From assembly GCF_000935025.1 (NCBI RefSeq), contig NZ_CP010836.1, forward strand, positions 1,178,001-1,242,000: a stretch of 64,000 nt of DNA. The letters run 5' to 3'. Numbering within the stretch: the first letter of the stretch is position 1; the number at the start of each line of letters is the position of its first letter. This document shows, in pieces, positions 35,097 through 43,583 of the stretch. Below the pieces are notes generated by a model that was not told the origin of the DNA, did no database searches, and saw nothing but the letters and a program-made list of their open reading frames with translations. The stretch is from Sphingomonas hengshuiensis. GTDB taxonomy: Bacteria; Pseudomonadota; Alphaproteobacteria; Sphingomonadales; Sphingomonadaceae. The translations under genes and the position numbers were made by a program.

Positions 35097-35538
35097 ACCG
35101 CACCCGACCGATCGAAGTCATGCTCGGTGTCACCTCGCATAATTTATCGAAGAGCTCAGTGGACGCCGCGCTGTCGCGCGGCGGCGTGTCTGTTGGCCTG
35201 ACCCCCGAAGCGGGATGGCCGGCTCTCCCTGCTAGGCCCGCCTCGGCGAGCCGCAACCGGCGCTGCGCGCCGGTCCTCCACGGTGTTGCGGCCCTTCGGG
35301 TGCAGCCCGCCTTTGCGGCGTGCCTTTCCGGTCGATTTTCGCCGCCCACCCCACTCCGGGGTTCCGGTGCGGGAGGAGGGAAGTAGGGTTTGCAGAAGCC
35401 GACTTGCAGGGGCCGTCCACACATTCGTTCCGGCCCTGCGGGTGCTGCCTGCCTCTGACGGCAGGACTGCCGGTTCGCTCCTGCCGCTCCCCCCGCCCTT
35501 CCGGCGCCGGTTGCGGTGTTTTGGAAGGAGAGTGGACC
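35097..35538. other. Leader region of the antirestriction gene
   Basis: About 440 GC-rich bases with no supported gene. It probably contains the promoter of the ArdC-like gene, whose ribosome site GGAAGGAG lies at 35523-35530. Several short inverted repeats are present but none is a clear terminator. Confidence 0.4.
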
Positions 35539-36447
35539 ATGGGTGTCAGGAACGAGAATCGTGCAAACCTCTATGCCGAGGTGACGGGGCGCGTGATTGC
35601 CGAGCTGGAGCAGGGACGGCTGCCCTGGGTGCAGCCTTGGGATGCTGCGGCGTGTGGCTGTGCGATGCCGGCCAATGCCGTGACCGGGCGGCGCTATTCG
35701 GGGATCAATATTCTGATCCTCTGGGCGGCGGTCATCGAGGGGCGGTATGCCTCGCAGCGCTGGCTGACCTTTCGGCAGGCCCAGGCGGCGGGTGGCAATG
35801 TGCGACGCGGCGAGCGGGGGACGACGATCTGCTATGCGGATCGCTTCACGCCGAAGGATGAGGCCGAGCGGGCACGCGACGAGGATCGCGAGGCGCGGCA
35901 ACTGGCGTTTCTCAAGCGGTTCACGGTCTTCAATGTCGACCAGTGCGAGGGATTGCCCGAGCGTCTGACGGCGGTGGAGCAGGGCGCGCCGGTGGCCGAA
36001 GCCGACCGCATTCCCGCCGCGCATGCGCTGATGGAAGCGTGCGGCGCCGATATCCGGATCGGGGGCGGGGAGGCCTATTACAGCTCGGCGGGTGACTATG
36101 TCGCGGTGCCGCCGCAGCTGGCCTTCTACAATCGCATCAACTGGTATCGTACCGTGTTGCACGAGCTGGGGCACTGGACCGGGCATAGCTCGCGACTGGC
36201 TCGCGAGCAGTCGGGCGCGTTTGGCAGCGCCGCCTATGCGCGAGAGGAGCTGATTGCCGAGATGGCTAGCGCGTTCACCTGCGCGTCGCTGGCGATCCGG
36301 CCGACCGTCCGGCACGCGGATTATGTCGGCAGCTGGCTGGTGGTGCTGCGCGAGGATGAGAAGGCCATCTTCCGGGCGGCGAGCGCTGCCAGCAAGGCGG
36401 CGGATTTTCTTCTGGCCTTCGTCTCTGAAGGGGAGGCGGGGCAATGA
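35539..36447 (+). CDS. ArdC-like antirestriction protein (ssDNA-binding, zincin-like domain)
   Basis: A 302-residue protein. Residues about 5-130 are the ArdC N-terminal ssDNA-binding domain: LYAEVTGRVIAELEQGRLPWVQPW, then the NAVTGRRYSGINILILW and YASQRWLTFRQAQAAGG blocks. Residues about 180-300 are the metallopeptidase-like domain with YRTVLHELGHWTGH (HExxH plus a further His) and EELIAEMASAF. Such proteins protect incoming plasmid DNA from restriction. The ATG at 35539 has an excellent ribosome site; the upstream open frame is not used. The stop overlaps the next small gene, and mobilisation genes lie within 2.5 kb. Confidence 0.85.
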   Translation: MGVRNENRANLYAEVTGRVIAELEQGRLPWVQPWDAAACGCAMPANAVTGRRYSGINILILWAAVIEGRYASQRWLTFRQAQAAGGNVRRGERGTTICYADRFTPKDEAERARDEDREARQLAFLKRFTVFNVDQCEGLPERLTAVEQGAPVAEADRIPAAHALMEACGADIRIGGGEAYYSSAGDYVAVPPQLAFYNRINWYRTVLHELGHWTGHSSRLAREQSGAFGSAAYAREELIAEMASAFTCASLAIRPTVRHADYVGSWLVVLREDEKAIFRAASAASKAADFLLAFVSEGEAGQ

Positions 36448-36653
36448 GGCGCTGGCTTCGTCTGCGGCGGATGCGCCGCGCCTTTCGCGCAATGCCTGAG
36501 CGCGATCGGGCTATCTTCGGATCGGTGCGGTTCGATGACCGGGATTACGTCGAAACGGCCGAGTTGCATGGCTGCACGGTGGCGGAGGTCGAGCAGACCG
36601 TCGCCCGCGTGCTCATCGCGCTCGGTCGGGCGGAGCGGGGCGAACAGCCATGA
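36444..36653 (+). CDS. Small sigma-70 region 4-like HTH protein
   Basis: A 69-residue basic protein translationally coupled to the ArdC-like gene. The pattern MPERDRAIFGSVRFDDRDYVETAELHGCTVAEVEQTVARVL resembles region 4 of sigma factors (an acidic/helical start, then a helix-turn-helix). It could be a small regulator of the neighbouring mobile genes. The alternative is a degenerate sigma fragment kept by coupling. Confidence 0.55.
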   Translation: MRRWLRLRRMRRAFRAMPERDRAIFGSVRFDDRDYVETAELHGCTVAEVEQTVARVLIALGRAERGEQP

Positions 36654-36724
36654 GCGATGCCACTCCTCGCCCGGTCAAACCGGGCGAGGTGTACGCCGCC
36701 GCATCAGCGCGTTAGGATCGGAAT

Positions 36725-37648
36725 ATGAGGACCAGCCTCGATCATCTGCCCCCGGCAAAACAGCGCGAGCTGGAGCGTGTCGTCCAGATCCTGTTTGAGG
36801 AGTTTGGCGACGCGATCGCCATCGCGACCTCGGACTGGAAGAAGCAGGCGCGCATCCTCAAGGTCTTGCTCTACGGTTCATATGCGCGCGGCGGCTGGGT
36901 TGACGAACCCCATACCGCCAAGGGTTATCAGTCGGACTTTGACCTGCTGGTCATCGTCAACAACCCGAAACTGACCGACCGCATCGAGTTCTGGGGGACC
37001 GCCGAGGACCGGCTCAACCGCGAACTGGCGATCACGAGGACGCTGCGTACGCCGGTCAATTTCATCGTGCACACGTTCCAGGAAGTGAACGACGGGCTGG
37101 CGCATGGGCGCTATTTCTTCATGGACATCGCGCGGGACGGCATCGCGCTCTACCAGAGCGAGGACACCGGGTTTCACGAGCCCAAGCCGAAGACGCCGGA
37201 GCAGGCGCTGGCCATGGCGCGGGAGTATTTCGAGGAGTGGTACCCGAGTGCGAGCAAGCGCTTCGACGGAGCAAAGTTCCATCTAGAACGAGGCAACCTG
37301 AAGGACGCGGCGTTTGACTTTCACCAGACGACAGAGCGGCTCTATCACTGCGTACTTCTAGTCTGCACGTTCTATACCCCTCACATCCACAATCTGGGCT
37401 TCTTGCGCACGCAGGCAGAGCGGATCGATTCGCGTCTGGTCGACGCATGGCCACGGGACAGTCGCGCCGACCGATCTCGCTTCGAGAAGCTGAAAGAAGC
37501 CTATGTGAAGGCCCGATACTCCAAGCATTTCCGGATCAGCGAAGACGAGCTGGCGTGGCTCAGCGAGCGCGTCGAGGTCCTCGGTCAGGCCGTGCAGGTT
37601 GTCTGCGAAGAGCGCATCTCGGCGCTGGAGCAGAGCGTAGCCGCCTAG
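36725..37648 (+). CDS. Nucleotidyltransferase-HEPN fusion protein
   Basis: A 307-residue protein with two domains. Residues about 10-135 form a minimal nucleotidyltransferase: G51-S52 in LLYGSYARGG and the metal-binding D71-x-D73 in SDFDLLVIV. Residues about 160-300 form a HEPN domain with FDFHQTTERLYHCVL and KARYSKHF. In two-gene MNT-HEPN systems the nucleotidyltransferase neutralises the HEPN toxin by modifying it, and here both are in one chain. The canonical R-x4-6-H motif is not clear (RYSKH is R-x3-H). A partial copy, interrupted by a group II intron, exists at 11819-12125. Confidence 0.8.
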   Translation: MRTSLDHLPPAKQRELERVVQILFEEFGDAIAIATSDWKKQARILKVLLYGSYARGGWVDEPHTAKGYQSDFDLLVIVNNPKLTDRIEFWGTAEDRLNRELAITRTLRTPVNFIVHTFQEVNDGLAHGRYFFMDIARDGIALYQSEDTGFHEPKPKTPEQALAMAREYFEEWYPSASKRFDGAKFHLERGNLKDAAFDFHQTTERLYHCVLLVCTFYTPHIHNLGFLRTQAERIDSRLVDAWPRDSRADRSRFEKLKEAYVKARYSKHFRISEDELAWLSERVEVLGQAVQVVCEERISALEQSVAA

Positions 37649-37655
37649 CACACGG

Positions 37656-37682
37656 CGCGCCGGACGCAGTGCGTCCGGCGCG
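37656..37682. terminator. Hairpin between convergent genes
   Basis: A perfect 12-bp stem (CGCGCCGGACGC / GCGTCCGGCGCG) with an AGT loop lies between the stop of the nucleotidyltransferase-HEPN gene and the stop of the converging mucR-like gene. There is no long T run on either side, so it may act as a structural barrier or a shared terminator. Confidence 0.6.
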
Positions 37683-37688
37683 TTGAGT

Positions 37689-38204
37689 TCAGGCTTTCGC
37701 GGGCGCCTTGGCCCTAGGCTTGCGCGAGGGCTTCGCAGCGGGCGCTGTGGTGGTGCTGCTGCCGCGCGCGGCCCGGCCCTTGGCGCCGAGGCCGATCTTG
37801 TGGGCCATCGCGCGGCGCGCTTCCGAATAGGTCGGGGCAACCATCGGATAGTCGGATTTGAGATTGTAGCGGGCGCGATACTCTTCCGGCGTCAAGCCGT
37901 GTGTAGAGAGGTGGCGACGCAGCGTTTTGTACGGCTTTCCGTCGATCAGCGAAATGATGTGATCCTTCGACGCCAGCGATTTCCGCACCGTTACCGCCGG
38001 CGTGAATTCCTGCTCGGGAGCGACTTCTTGTGCGTCGTCGCCGGCAGTCGACGAACCGCCTGCCAATTCGGTGACCGTTGCGTGCATGGTACGCAAAAAG
38101 GCCGGAACGTCTTCGGCGGAGACGCGGTTGTTCTGATTGCCGAGCCAGGCGATCGTGAGTTCGGTCGCGAGCTCGACCGCGTTCAGAGAGTTTTCATCGG
38201 ACAT
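37689..38204 (-). CDS. MucR/Ros family regulator lacking the zinc-finger cysteines
   Basis: A 171-residue protein. The N-terminal half (TELTIAWLGNQNNRVSAEDVPAFLRTMH) is the MucR oligomerisation region. The C-terminal half carries the Ros/MucR DNA-binding signature KPYKTLRRHLSTHGLTPEEYRARYNL, and an Ala/Lys/Arg-rich tail follows. In classical Ros a CxxC precedes this signature; here the place reads IISLIDGKPYK with no cysteine, as in several sphingomonad and rhizobial MucR proteins that fold without zinc. It probably binds AT-rich promoters and may silence the island genes. Confidence 0.85.
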   Translation of the reverse strand: MSDENSLNAVELATELTIAWLGNQNNRVSAEDVPAFLRTMHATVTELAGGSSTAGDDAQEVAPEQEFTPAVTVRKSLASKDHIISLIDGKPYKTLRRHLSTHGLTPEEYRARYNLKSDYPMVAPTYSEARRAMAHKIGLGAKGRAARGSSTTTAPAAKPSRKPRAKAPAKA

Positions 38205-38315
38205 CAGGGTTCCTATTCAGTTGTGTGGCGACCACATTGGCGCCTTCGCGAACCGTCTCCCCCGGTTGCATTGTTCCATGTCGAACGTCCGTTTCGAATT
38301 CAACTGCCGAGATGC

Positions 38316-38558
38316 TTAATCGTCGGGAGAGTGTTCAAATGCGCGCTTGCCGCGACGCCGCCACAAGGTCAGCGCTTGCTGGCGATGTTCGCCGCGCAGC
38401 GTTGCCGCACCTTCGATCATCAGGCCTAGGATCACCGCGCGATCGTCGTCGGTCAGTTCGGGCAGCCCGGCTTTTGCAACAAGCCCGCCCAACTCGATCA
38501 ACTGGCGGGTGCGTTCGCGCCGCTTCATCACCCAGCCTCGCTTGTCGTCACGCGCCAT
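38316..38558 (-). CDS. traD: Conjugal transfer protein TraD-like (Ti-type)
   Basis: An 80-residue protein with RRERTRQLIELGGLVAKAGLPEL followed by DDRAVILGLMIEGA, the pattern of the small TraD of Ti/sphingomonad plasmids (DNA transfer and replication region, not the VirD4-type coupling protein). The start at 38558 overlaps the traC stop; a later Met at 38528 or the much earlier one at 38714 are alternatives. It lies downstream of traC and divergent from traA, as in Ti-type mobilisation regions. Confidence 0.65.
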   Translation of the reverse strand: MARDDKRGWVMKRRERTRQLIELGGLVAKAGLPELTDDDRAVILGLMIEGAATLRGEHRQQALTLWRRRGKRAFEHSPDD

Positions 38559-38868
38559 CCTGGCTTGTAGCCGATGACGTGCGGCTGTCGCCCGCCGGGT
38601 CGCTGCGCGCGTAACCGCGAGCGCGGCCGCCAGATTTGCGCGCGCCTTGAAAGAACGCAGCGCCGCGTTTGCGCCAGCCCTCCTTCGCGGCGGCATCGTT
38701 GCTGTCGACGGCACTCAACAATGCGCCGGCAAGCAGCTCAATTGGCAGCGCGTCGGCGCCGGTTGCGGCGACAACTTCGCCGAGCTGCTGAACCTTGCGT
38801 TCCTTGAGCAGCTTCGCCTTGTCGTTGAGTGCGTGCAGTTCCGAATCGTAATCTCTGGGTTTGCGCAT
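38548..38868 (-). CDS. traC: Conjugal transfer protein TraC-like (Ti-type)
   Basis: A 106-residue protein. Its N-terminus DYDSELHALNDKAKLLKERKVQQLGEVVAATG is a coiled-coil region typical of the small TraC family, followed by ELLAGALLSAVD and an arginine-rich C-terminus. These proteins assist relaxosome assembly at oriT. It is transcribed away from traA with the probable oriT between them, and overlaps traD. Confidence 0.65.
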   Translation of the reverse strand: MRKPRDYDSELHALNDKAKLLKERKVQQLGEVVAATGADALPIELLAGALLSAVDSNDAAAKEGWRKRGAAFFQGARKSGGRARGYARSDPAGDSRTSSATSQDGA

Positions 38869-38946
38869 CGTGCTGTCCTCAATTGCTGTTGAAGGACGCT
38901 TCAGTTAGGAACTAAATCGATCAGCGTAAATAGCATGAAACATTGT

Positions 38947-39010
38947 GGGACGAACGGGTCCCGAGAAAGATGAATTCTTTCGAGTGCGCGCTTATACGTC
39001 GTGCCGACGT
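38947..39010. other. Probable origin of transfer (oriT)
   Basis: In the gap between traC and traA there is an inverted repeat GGGAC-GAACGG-GTCCC (38947-38962). It is followed by GCGCGCTTATACGTCG, which matches the Ti-plasmid nic-site core GCGC(n)2TTATACGTCG. A second perfect hairpin ACGTCG-TGC-CGACGT lies at 38996-39010. Position, the divergent traC/traA genes and the core sequence all fit a Ti-type oriT. The exact nick site is inferred. Confidence 0.65.
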
Positions 39011-39039
39011 GCTCGTTTAGTAGTAGATGGACGATCGCT

Positions 39040-41856
39040 ATGGCGATCTATCACTTCTCCGCGAAAGTCATCTCCCGCGCTTCAGGATCGAGCGCGGTTG
39101 CTTCCGCCGCCTATCGTTCCGCGTCGCGGCTTCACGATCAGCGGCTCGACCGGCACCATGGCTTTTCCAACAAGGCGGGCGTCGTTCATTCCGAGGTGAT
39201 GCTGCCGGATGGCGCGCCCGAGCATCTGTCCGATCGCGAAAAGCTGTGGAACGAGGTCGAAGCCGCCGAGAACCGTATCGACGCGCAACTCGCCCGCGAG
39301 ATCGAGTTCGCGATCCCCCGCGAACTTGACCATGCCGAGGGCATCCGACTTGCCCGTGAGTTCGTGAAGGCCGAATTCGTCGATCGCGGCATGATCGCCG
39401 ATCTCAACGTGCATTGGGATGTCGGCGCGGATGGGATGCCGAAGCCCCACGCGCATGTGATGCTGACCATGCGGGAGGTTGGCGAGGACGGGTTCGGCAA
39501 GAAGAACCGCGACTGGAACCGCACCGATCTTTTGGAGAAGTGGCGCGAGCGCTGGAGCGAACACGTCAACCAACGGCTAGCCGAACTCGATATCGACGCA
39601 CGCGTCGATCACCGGTCGTTTGAGGCGCAGGGCATCGACCTGGAGCCACAGCACAAGATCGGCCCAGCTGCATCGCGGATGGCGGCGCAGGGTCTGGCAT
39701 CGGAACGGCTCGCCGAGCATCACGAAATCGCCCGCGCGAACGGCGAAAAGATCATCGCGCAGCCAGGCATCGCGCTCGATGCGATCACCCGCACGCAAGC
39801 GACCTTCACCAACCGCGATCTCGCGATGTTCGTGCACCGGCACAGCGACGACAAGGACCAGTTCGACCGCGTGATGGCAGCGGTCAAGGCCCCGCCTGAG
39901 CTTGTCGCGCTCGGCAAGGACGGGCGCGGCGAAGCTCGCTTCACGTCACGTGCGATGATCGAGACCGAGCAGCGCCTTGAGCGTGCGACAAGCGTGCTGG
40001 CCAATCGTGAGCGGCATGGAGTGTCGGAGCGCCAACGCGATGTTGCGCTCGCGCGCGCTGCGGCGCGCGGCATGTTCCTGTCGCCAGAGCAACGCAGCGC
40101 GTTCGATCACGTCACCGAGGCAAAAGGACTTGGGGTCGTTATCGGCTACGCCGGTACCGGCAAGTCCGCGATGTTGGGTGTGGCCCGTGAGGCGTGGGAA
40201 GGTGCGGGCTATTCAGTCCGCGGCATCGCGCTGTCTGGCATCGCTGCGGAAAATCTTGAAAGCGGATCGGGCATTGCGTCCCGCACGATCGCGAGTCTCG
40301 AACATCAATGGGAACAGGGGAGGGAACTCCTCACCAATCACGATGTGCTCGTGATCGACGAGGCCGGGATGATCGGCACGCGTCAGATGGAGCGTGTGCT
40401 CTCCGAAGCCGAAAAGCGCGGCGCCAAAGTGGTGCTGGTCGGCGATCCCGAACAACTGCAGGCGATCGAGGCAGGTGCGGCGTTCCGGTCGATTGCGGAA
40501 CGCCACGGCGGCGTCGAGATCACCGCCATTCGCCGCCAGCGTGAAGACTGGCAGCGTGACGCAACCCGCCAACTCGCCACCGGTCGGACCGCAGAAGCTG
40601 TCCGTGCCTATGGCGACGCCGGACATGTGCACGCGGCCCAAACGCGAGAGCAGGCCAGCGCCGGTCTGATCGACCGCTGGGACCGGGACCGCCAGGCGCA
40701 TCCTGATGCGAGCAGGATCATCCTCACCCACACGAACGACGCCGTGCATGAGCTCAACCTTGCAGCGCGCGACCGGCTGCGCGCGGCCGATGAACTGGGC
40801 CAAGACATCACGATCGCCGCCGAACGCGGGCGTCGCGCCTTCGCGCCCGGCGACCGGATCATGTTCCTGAAGAACGAACGCAGCATGGGCGTTAAGAACG
40901 GGTCGCTCGGCACCGTCCAGAACCTCACGCAAACGCGTATGGCGGTGATGCTCGACGATGGACGATCGATCGCTTTCGATATCAAGGACTATAACCAGAT
41001 CGATCACGGCTACGCCGCCACGATCCACAAGGCGCAGGGGGTGACGGTTGACCGCGTGCATGTCCTCGCTACGCCGGGGCTCGATCGCCATGCTGCCTAT
41101 GTCGCGCTGTCACGGCACCGCGACCAGGTCGACCTTCACTATGGTCGCGATGACTTCGCCGATCAGGGCAAGCTGGTCCGCACGCTCAGTCGAGAGCGTG
41201 GTAAGGATATGGCTTCGGATTATGCACGAGCGCCCGCTCACGAACCCGCGCAGCCAACGCCACCCCGCAGTCGGTTCGCCGGGCTGAAGCTCAAGCCGAT
41301 GGCCGTCGAGCCACAGGCGACGCCGCTCGAAAAGGCGGTCGAGCGCTATGGGCGCGCCGCCGCCGACATCGTCCGAATGCGCCGGATGGACCTCGGGCCG
41401 CTGGAGCACCAGAAGATCGCGTTTGCCGAAGCCGGCAAGGCGCTCAATGCGCTGCGACCGGACGCCGCACGCGATTTGCGGAGTGCCATGAACGCCGACC
41501 CGGCGCTGATCGACCAGGCGGCCAATGGCAAGCCCGCCGCCGCAATCCGCGCGATGACACTGGAGAGGGAGATTCGGATCGACACAGCGCAGCGCGCCGA
41601 CCGCTTCGTCGCCGAATGGCAGCAGAAGAGCAGGCAGCTTCAGTCGCTCAATCGCACCGGCGATTACGACGCGATCCACCGCGTCCAGGACAGGATGGTC
41701 GGGATGGCCAAGAGCCTTCACCGCGACCCGCAGCTCGAGTCGCTGCTTCGAAACAGGATCAAAGACCTCGGAATCGGCAGTTCGAACGGAGCATCATTGT
41801 CTCATGACCTCCAGCAACTACCCAGCCTCTGGCGGGGTCGTGGATTGGGGCGATAG
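39040..41856 (+). CDS. traA: TraA relaxase/helicase (Ti-type, MobQ family)
   Basis: A 938-residue relaxase. Residues 1-230 are the MobA/MobL nickase domain: MAIYHFSAKVISRASG with the region after it, LNVHWD, and the histidine triad area KPHAHVMLTMREV. Residues about 340-730 are a RecD-like 5'-3' helicase with Walker A GYAGTGKS, Walker B LVIDEAGMI, GDPEQLQ and the late YAATIHKAQGVTVD. A helical C-terminal region follows. The ATG at 39040 gives the family start. It nicks oriT and unwinds the transferred strand; no type IV secretion genes are in the window, so the element may be mobilisable rather than self-transmissible. Confidence 0.9.
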   Translation: MAIYHFSAKVISRASGSSAVASAAYRSASRLHDQRLDRHHGFSNKAGVVHSEVMLPDGAPEHLSDREKLWNEVEAAENRIDAQLAREIEFAIPRELDHAEGIRLAREFVKAEFVDRGMIADLNVHWDVGADGMPKPHAHVMLTMREVGEDGFGKKNRDWNRTDLLEKWRERWSEHVNQRLAELDIDARVDHRSFEAQGIDLEPQHKIGPAASRMAAQGLASERLAEHHEIARANGEKIIAQPGIALDAITRTQATFTNRDLAMFVHRHSDDKDQFDRVMAAVKAPPELVALGKDGRGEARFTSRAMIETEQRLERATSVLANRERHGVSERQRDVALARAAARGMFLSPEQRSAFDHVTEAKGLGVVIGYAGTGKSAMLGVAREAWEGAGYSVRGIALSGIAAENLESGSGIASRTIASLEHQWEQGRELLTNHDVLVIDEAGMIGTRQMERVLSEAEKRGAKVVLVGDPEQLQAIEAGAAFRSIAERHGGVEITAIRRQREDWQRDATRQLATGRTAEAVRAYGDAGHVHAAQTREQASAGLIDRWDRDRQAHPDASRIILTHTNDAVHELNLAARDRLRAADELGQDITIAAERGRRAFAPGDRIMFLKNERSMGVKNGSLGTVQNLTQTRMAVMLDDGRSIAFDIKDYNQIDHGYAATIHKAQGVTVDRVHVLATPGLDRHAAYVALSRHRDQVDLHYGRDDFADQGKLVRTLSRERGKDMASDYARAPAHEPAQPTPPRSRFAGLKLKPMAVEPQATPLEKAVERYGRAAADIVRMRRMDLGPLEHQKIAFAEAGKALNALRPDAARDLRSAMNADPALIDQAANGKPAAAIRAMTLEREIRIDTAQRADRFVAEWQQKSRQLQSLNRTGDYDAIHRVQDRMVGMAKSLHRDPQLESLLRNRIKDLGIGSSNGASLSHDLQQLPSLWRGRGLGR

Positions 41857-41865
41857 GCTCGATTT

Positions 41866-42450
41866 ATGACAGACAATCTCAACCCAACTGCTCCAGCAGA
41901 TGACATCGATCAGGCATTCGAAGCGCTGCGCGGCGAGGTTAGTCTCACACGTCGCGCGGTCGAGGGGCTGACTGCGGCACGCGAGCGGGTGCCCGACTAT
42001 AGCGCAACGCTTGGCCAGATGGCGGAGGCGTTGAAGCGAGCAGCCGAAGGCATCGCTCGTGTCGAGCGAAGTCCGGCCGTCCGCCTGACGCCAGCGGCGC
42101 TCACCGATGAAATTGTCAAGGCGAGCGCAGAAACTCGGGCTGAGGATCGGGCGCTGTTGCGGGAAGCGCGCGACGCGTTGACGCGATCGATTGGGCGCGT
42201 CGACGGGATTGTCGAGCGCGGGCAGGCGGCGGATGTCCAGATCCGGTGGCTTATCTGGACCGGCGCTGGCGGCGCACTCGGCGGGATGTTGCTGATGGCA
42301 ATCTTGCCTGGCGCCGTTGCACGGTCGCTTCCTGCCAGCTGGCATGTGCCCGAGTGGATGGCTGCCCGTACAATCGGGTTGGATCAGCGCGCGGCGGGCG
42401 AGCGTATGATCGCGACTGCTGCCCCAAAGCCACCATCTGACGCCGAATAA
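41866..42450 (+). CDS. TraA-linked membrane protein (DUF6118-like)
   Basis: A 194-residue protein starting 10 bases after traA. The N-terminal two thirds are helical and charged, likely coiled coil (EALRGEVSLTRRAVEGLTAARERVPDYSATL). One hydrophobic segment (about 128-150) follows and then a short C-terminal domain. A protein of this type commonly follows traA in sphingomonad plasmids and islands; its function is unknown. The assignment to DUF6118 is from memory of context and pattern. Confidence 0.65.
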   Translation: MTDNLNPTAPADDIDQAFEALRGEVSLTRRAVEGLTAARERVPDYSATLGQMAEALKRAAEGIARVERSPAVRLTPAALTDEIVKASAETRAEDRALLREARDALTRSIGRVDGIVERGQAADVQIRWLIWTGAGGALGGMLLMAILPGAVARSLPASWHVPEWMAARTIGLDQRAAGERMIATAAPKPPSDAE

Positions 42451-42897
42451 ACGATCCAATTTCTGCCGTTCCCGGTCATCCTGCCGACGCCGTACCTGCC
42501 GTCCGTTCGATCATCGCATATCGAAGAGCGGAACGTCTTATTTTGGGGACTTTGCTGCCCGACTGCTTAGCGCCTCCAGACCGCGAAAGCGGACACTGAT
42601 GCAGCAGAATGAGAATAGGGTTGCGGGTACAAATTCTCGATCATGGCCGTAACCTAAGTTGGGTATCTGGGGAAAGTCGGCTATCGGCACATGAAACACA
42701 GTGGAACGCCATTCAGATGAAATCACGAATACTGATAACACGGGCATCTACCGAACGCAGACCACAATTGCGCCGTGATATTTTACTTCAAGTATCCTAT
42801 ATTTTTGATCGGCATACTGGCACGTGATTTCGGAATACCTAATTATTATAGTAGACGCACGCAGAAGTACTATCGATGAGTTTTTTGCTGACTTTCC
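42451..42897. other. AT-richer non-coding stretch
   Basis: There is no supported gene in these 447 bases. The part 42740-42900 is clearly AT-richer than the surroundings. It receives the 3' ends of two convergent units (traA operon and envelope cassette). No strong terminator was identified. Confidence 0.4.
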
Positions 42898-43521
42898 CTA
42901 TTTCGGAGACCAGTTTCCTTCGGCGTCTCTGCACCAGACTTGGTTGCCGGACTCACTTCCATCACCTACCGCTCGACACTCCCGATCAGCCTTCAGTCTA
43001 ACAGCGGTCAGCCTGAGAGCCGTCGCTTCCATCCTCGTCTTAGGTTTGCGCCCCTCGTCCAGCCAATGCAGCAGGATGCCTCCGTCCGACTTGTCGATCA
43101 CCAGGCGTCCCCAGACCGGGCATTTGACGCTGCGGCCGGATTTGTAGTTCAGCGTTTCGCGAAAGACGAGCTGGCCGCCCGTACTGGAAACCAGGTCCAG
43201 CTGGCTCCTGCAGAGGCTCGACGGTCGCCGAGCATCGCCGGCGAAATAGGCAATCAATGCCTCCGGCAGGCCATCGTCGGCACCATTGAACTTGATCTCG
43301 ATATTGTAGCTGTCCTTGAGCTTGAAGGCCTTCCCGTCGACTTGAACCTGCCAAGCGCCAAGGAGATCAGAAGGCATTTCGGGTCCCGGATTTGCGCGGG
43401 GCGCGAATCCGGGCGCCCCGGTCGGCACGGTCTGTGCGAAGCCCGGACTTTGCGGGGGCAGGACCAGGAGACAGCACAGCGCAATGACGGCCTGCCCCTC
43501 GCTAACCCGCTTGCCGCTCAT
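42898..43521 (-). CDS. Exported hypothetical protein, last gene of envelope cassette
   Basis: A 207-residue protein with a signal peptide (residues about 10-30, ending FAQ). The mature part is beta-rich, with LLGAWQVQVDGKAFKLKDSYNIEIKF suggesting a lipocalin-like or other small beta-barrel/sandwich fold, and it contains a few cysteines (possible disulphides). The ATG follows a GGAGACC site. It lies 62 bases after the previous gene of the leftward cluster. The family is not recognised. Confidence 0.55.
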   Translation of the reverse strand: MSGKRVSEGQAVIALCCLLVLPPQSPGFAQTVPTGAPGFAPRANPGPEMPSDLLGAWQVQVDGKAFKLKDSYNIEIKFNGADDGLPEALIAYFAGDARRPSSLCRSQLDLVSSTGGQLVFRETLNYKSGRSVKCPVWGRLVIDKSDGGILLHWLDEGRKPKTRMEATALRLTAVRLKADRECRAVGDGSESGNQVWCRDAEGNWSPK

Positions 43522-43583
43522 CCCGGTCTCCTTGTCCGATCAGCGACTCACGGGGTGAGACCAACGGTCCATGCGATTCAGCC

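Noticed and set aside
34894..35538. Possible gene between the IS1111 transposase and ardC
   Set aside because: Open frames exist on both strands but lack ribosome sites and recognisable products; the first 200 bases are better explained as IS-end RNA sequence.
38548..38714. Long TraD start at 38714
   Set aside because: It would overlap traC by more than 160 bases and add an Arg/Ala-rich N-terminus not typical of TraD; the start near traC's stop is preferred.
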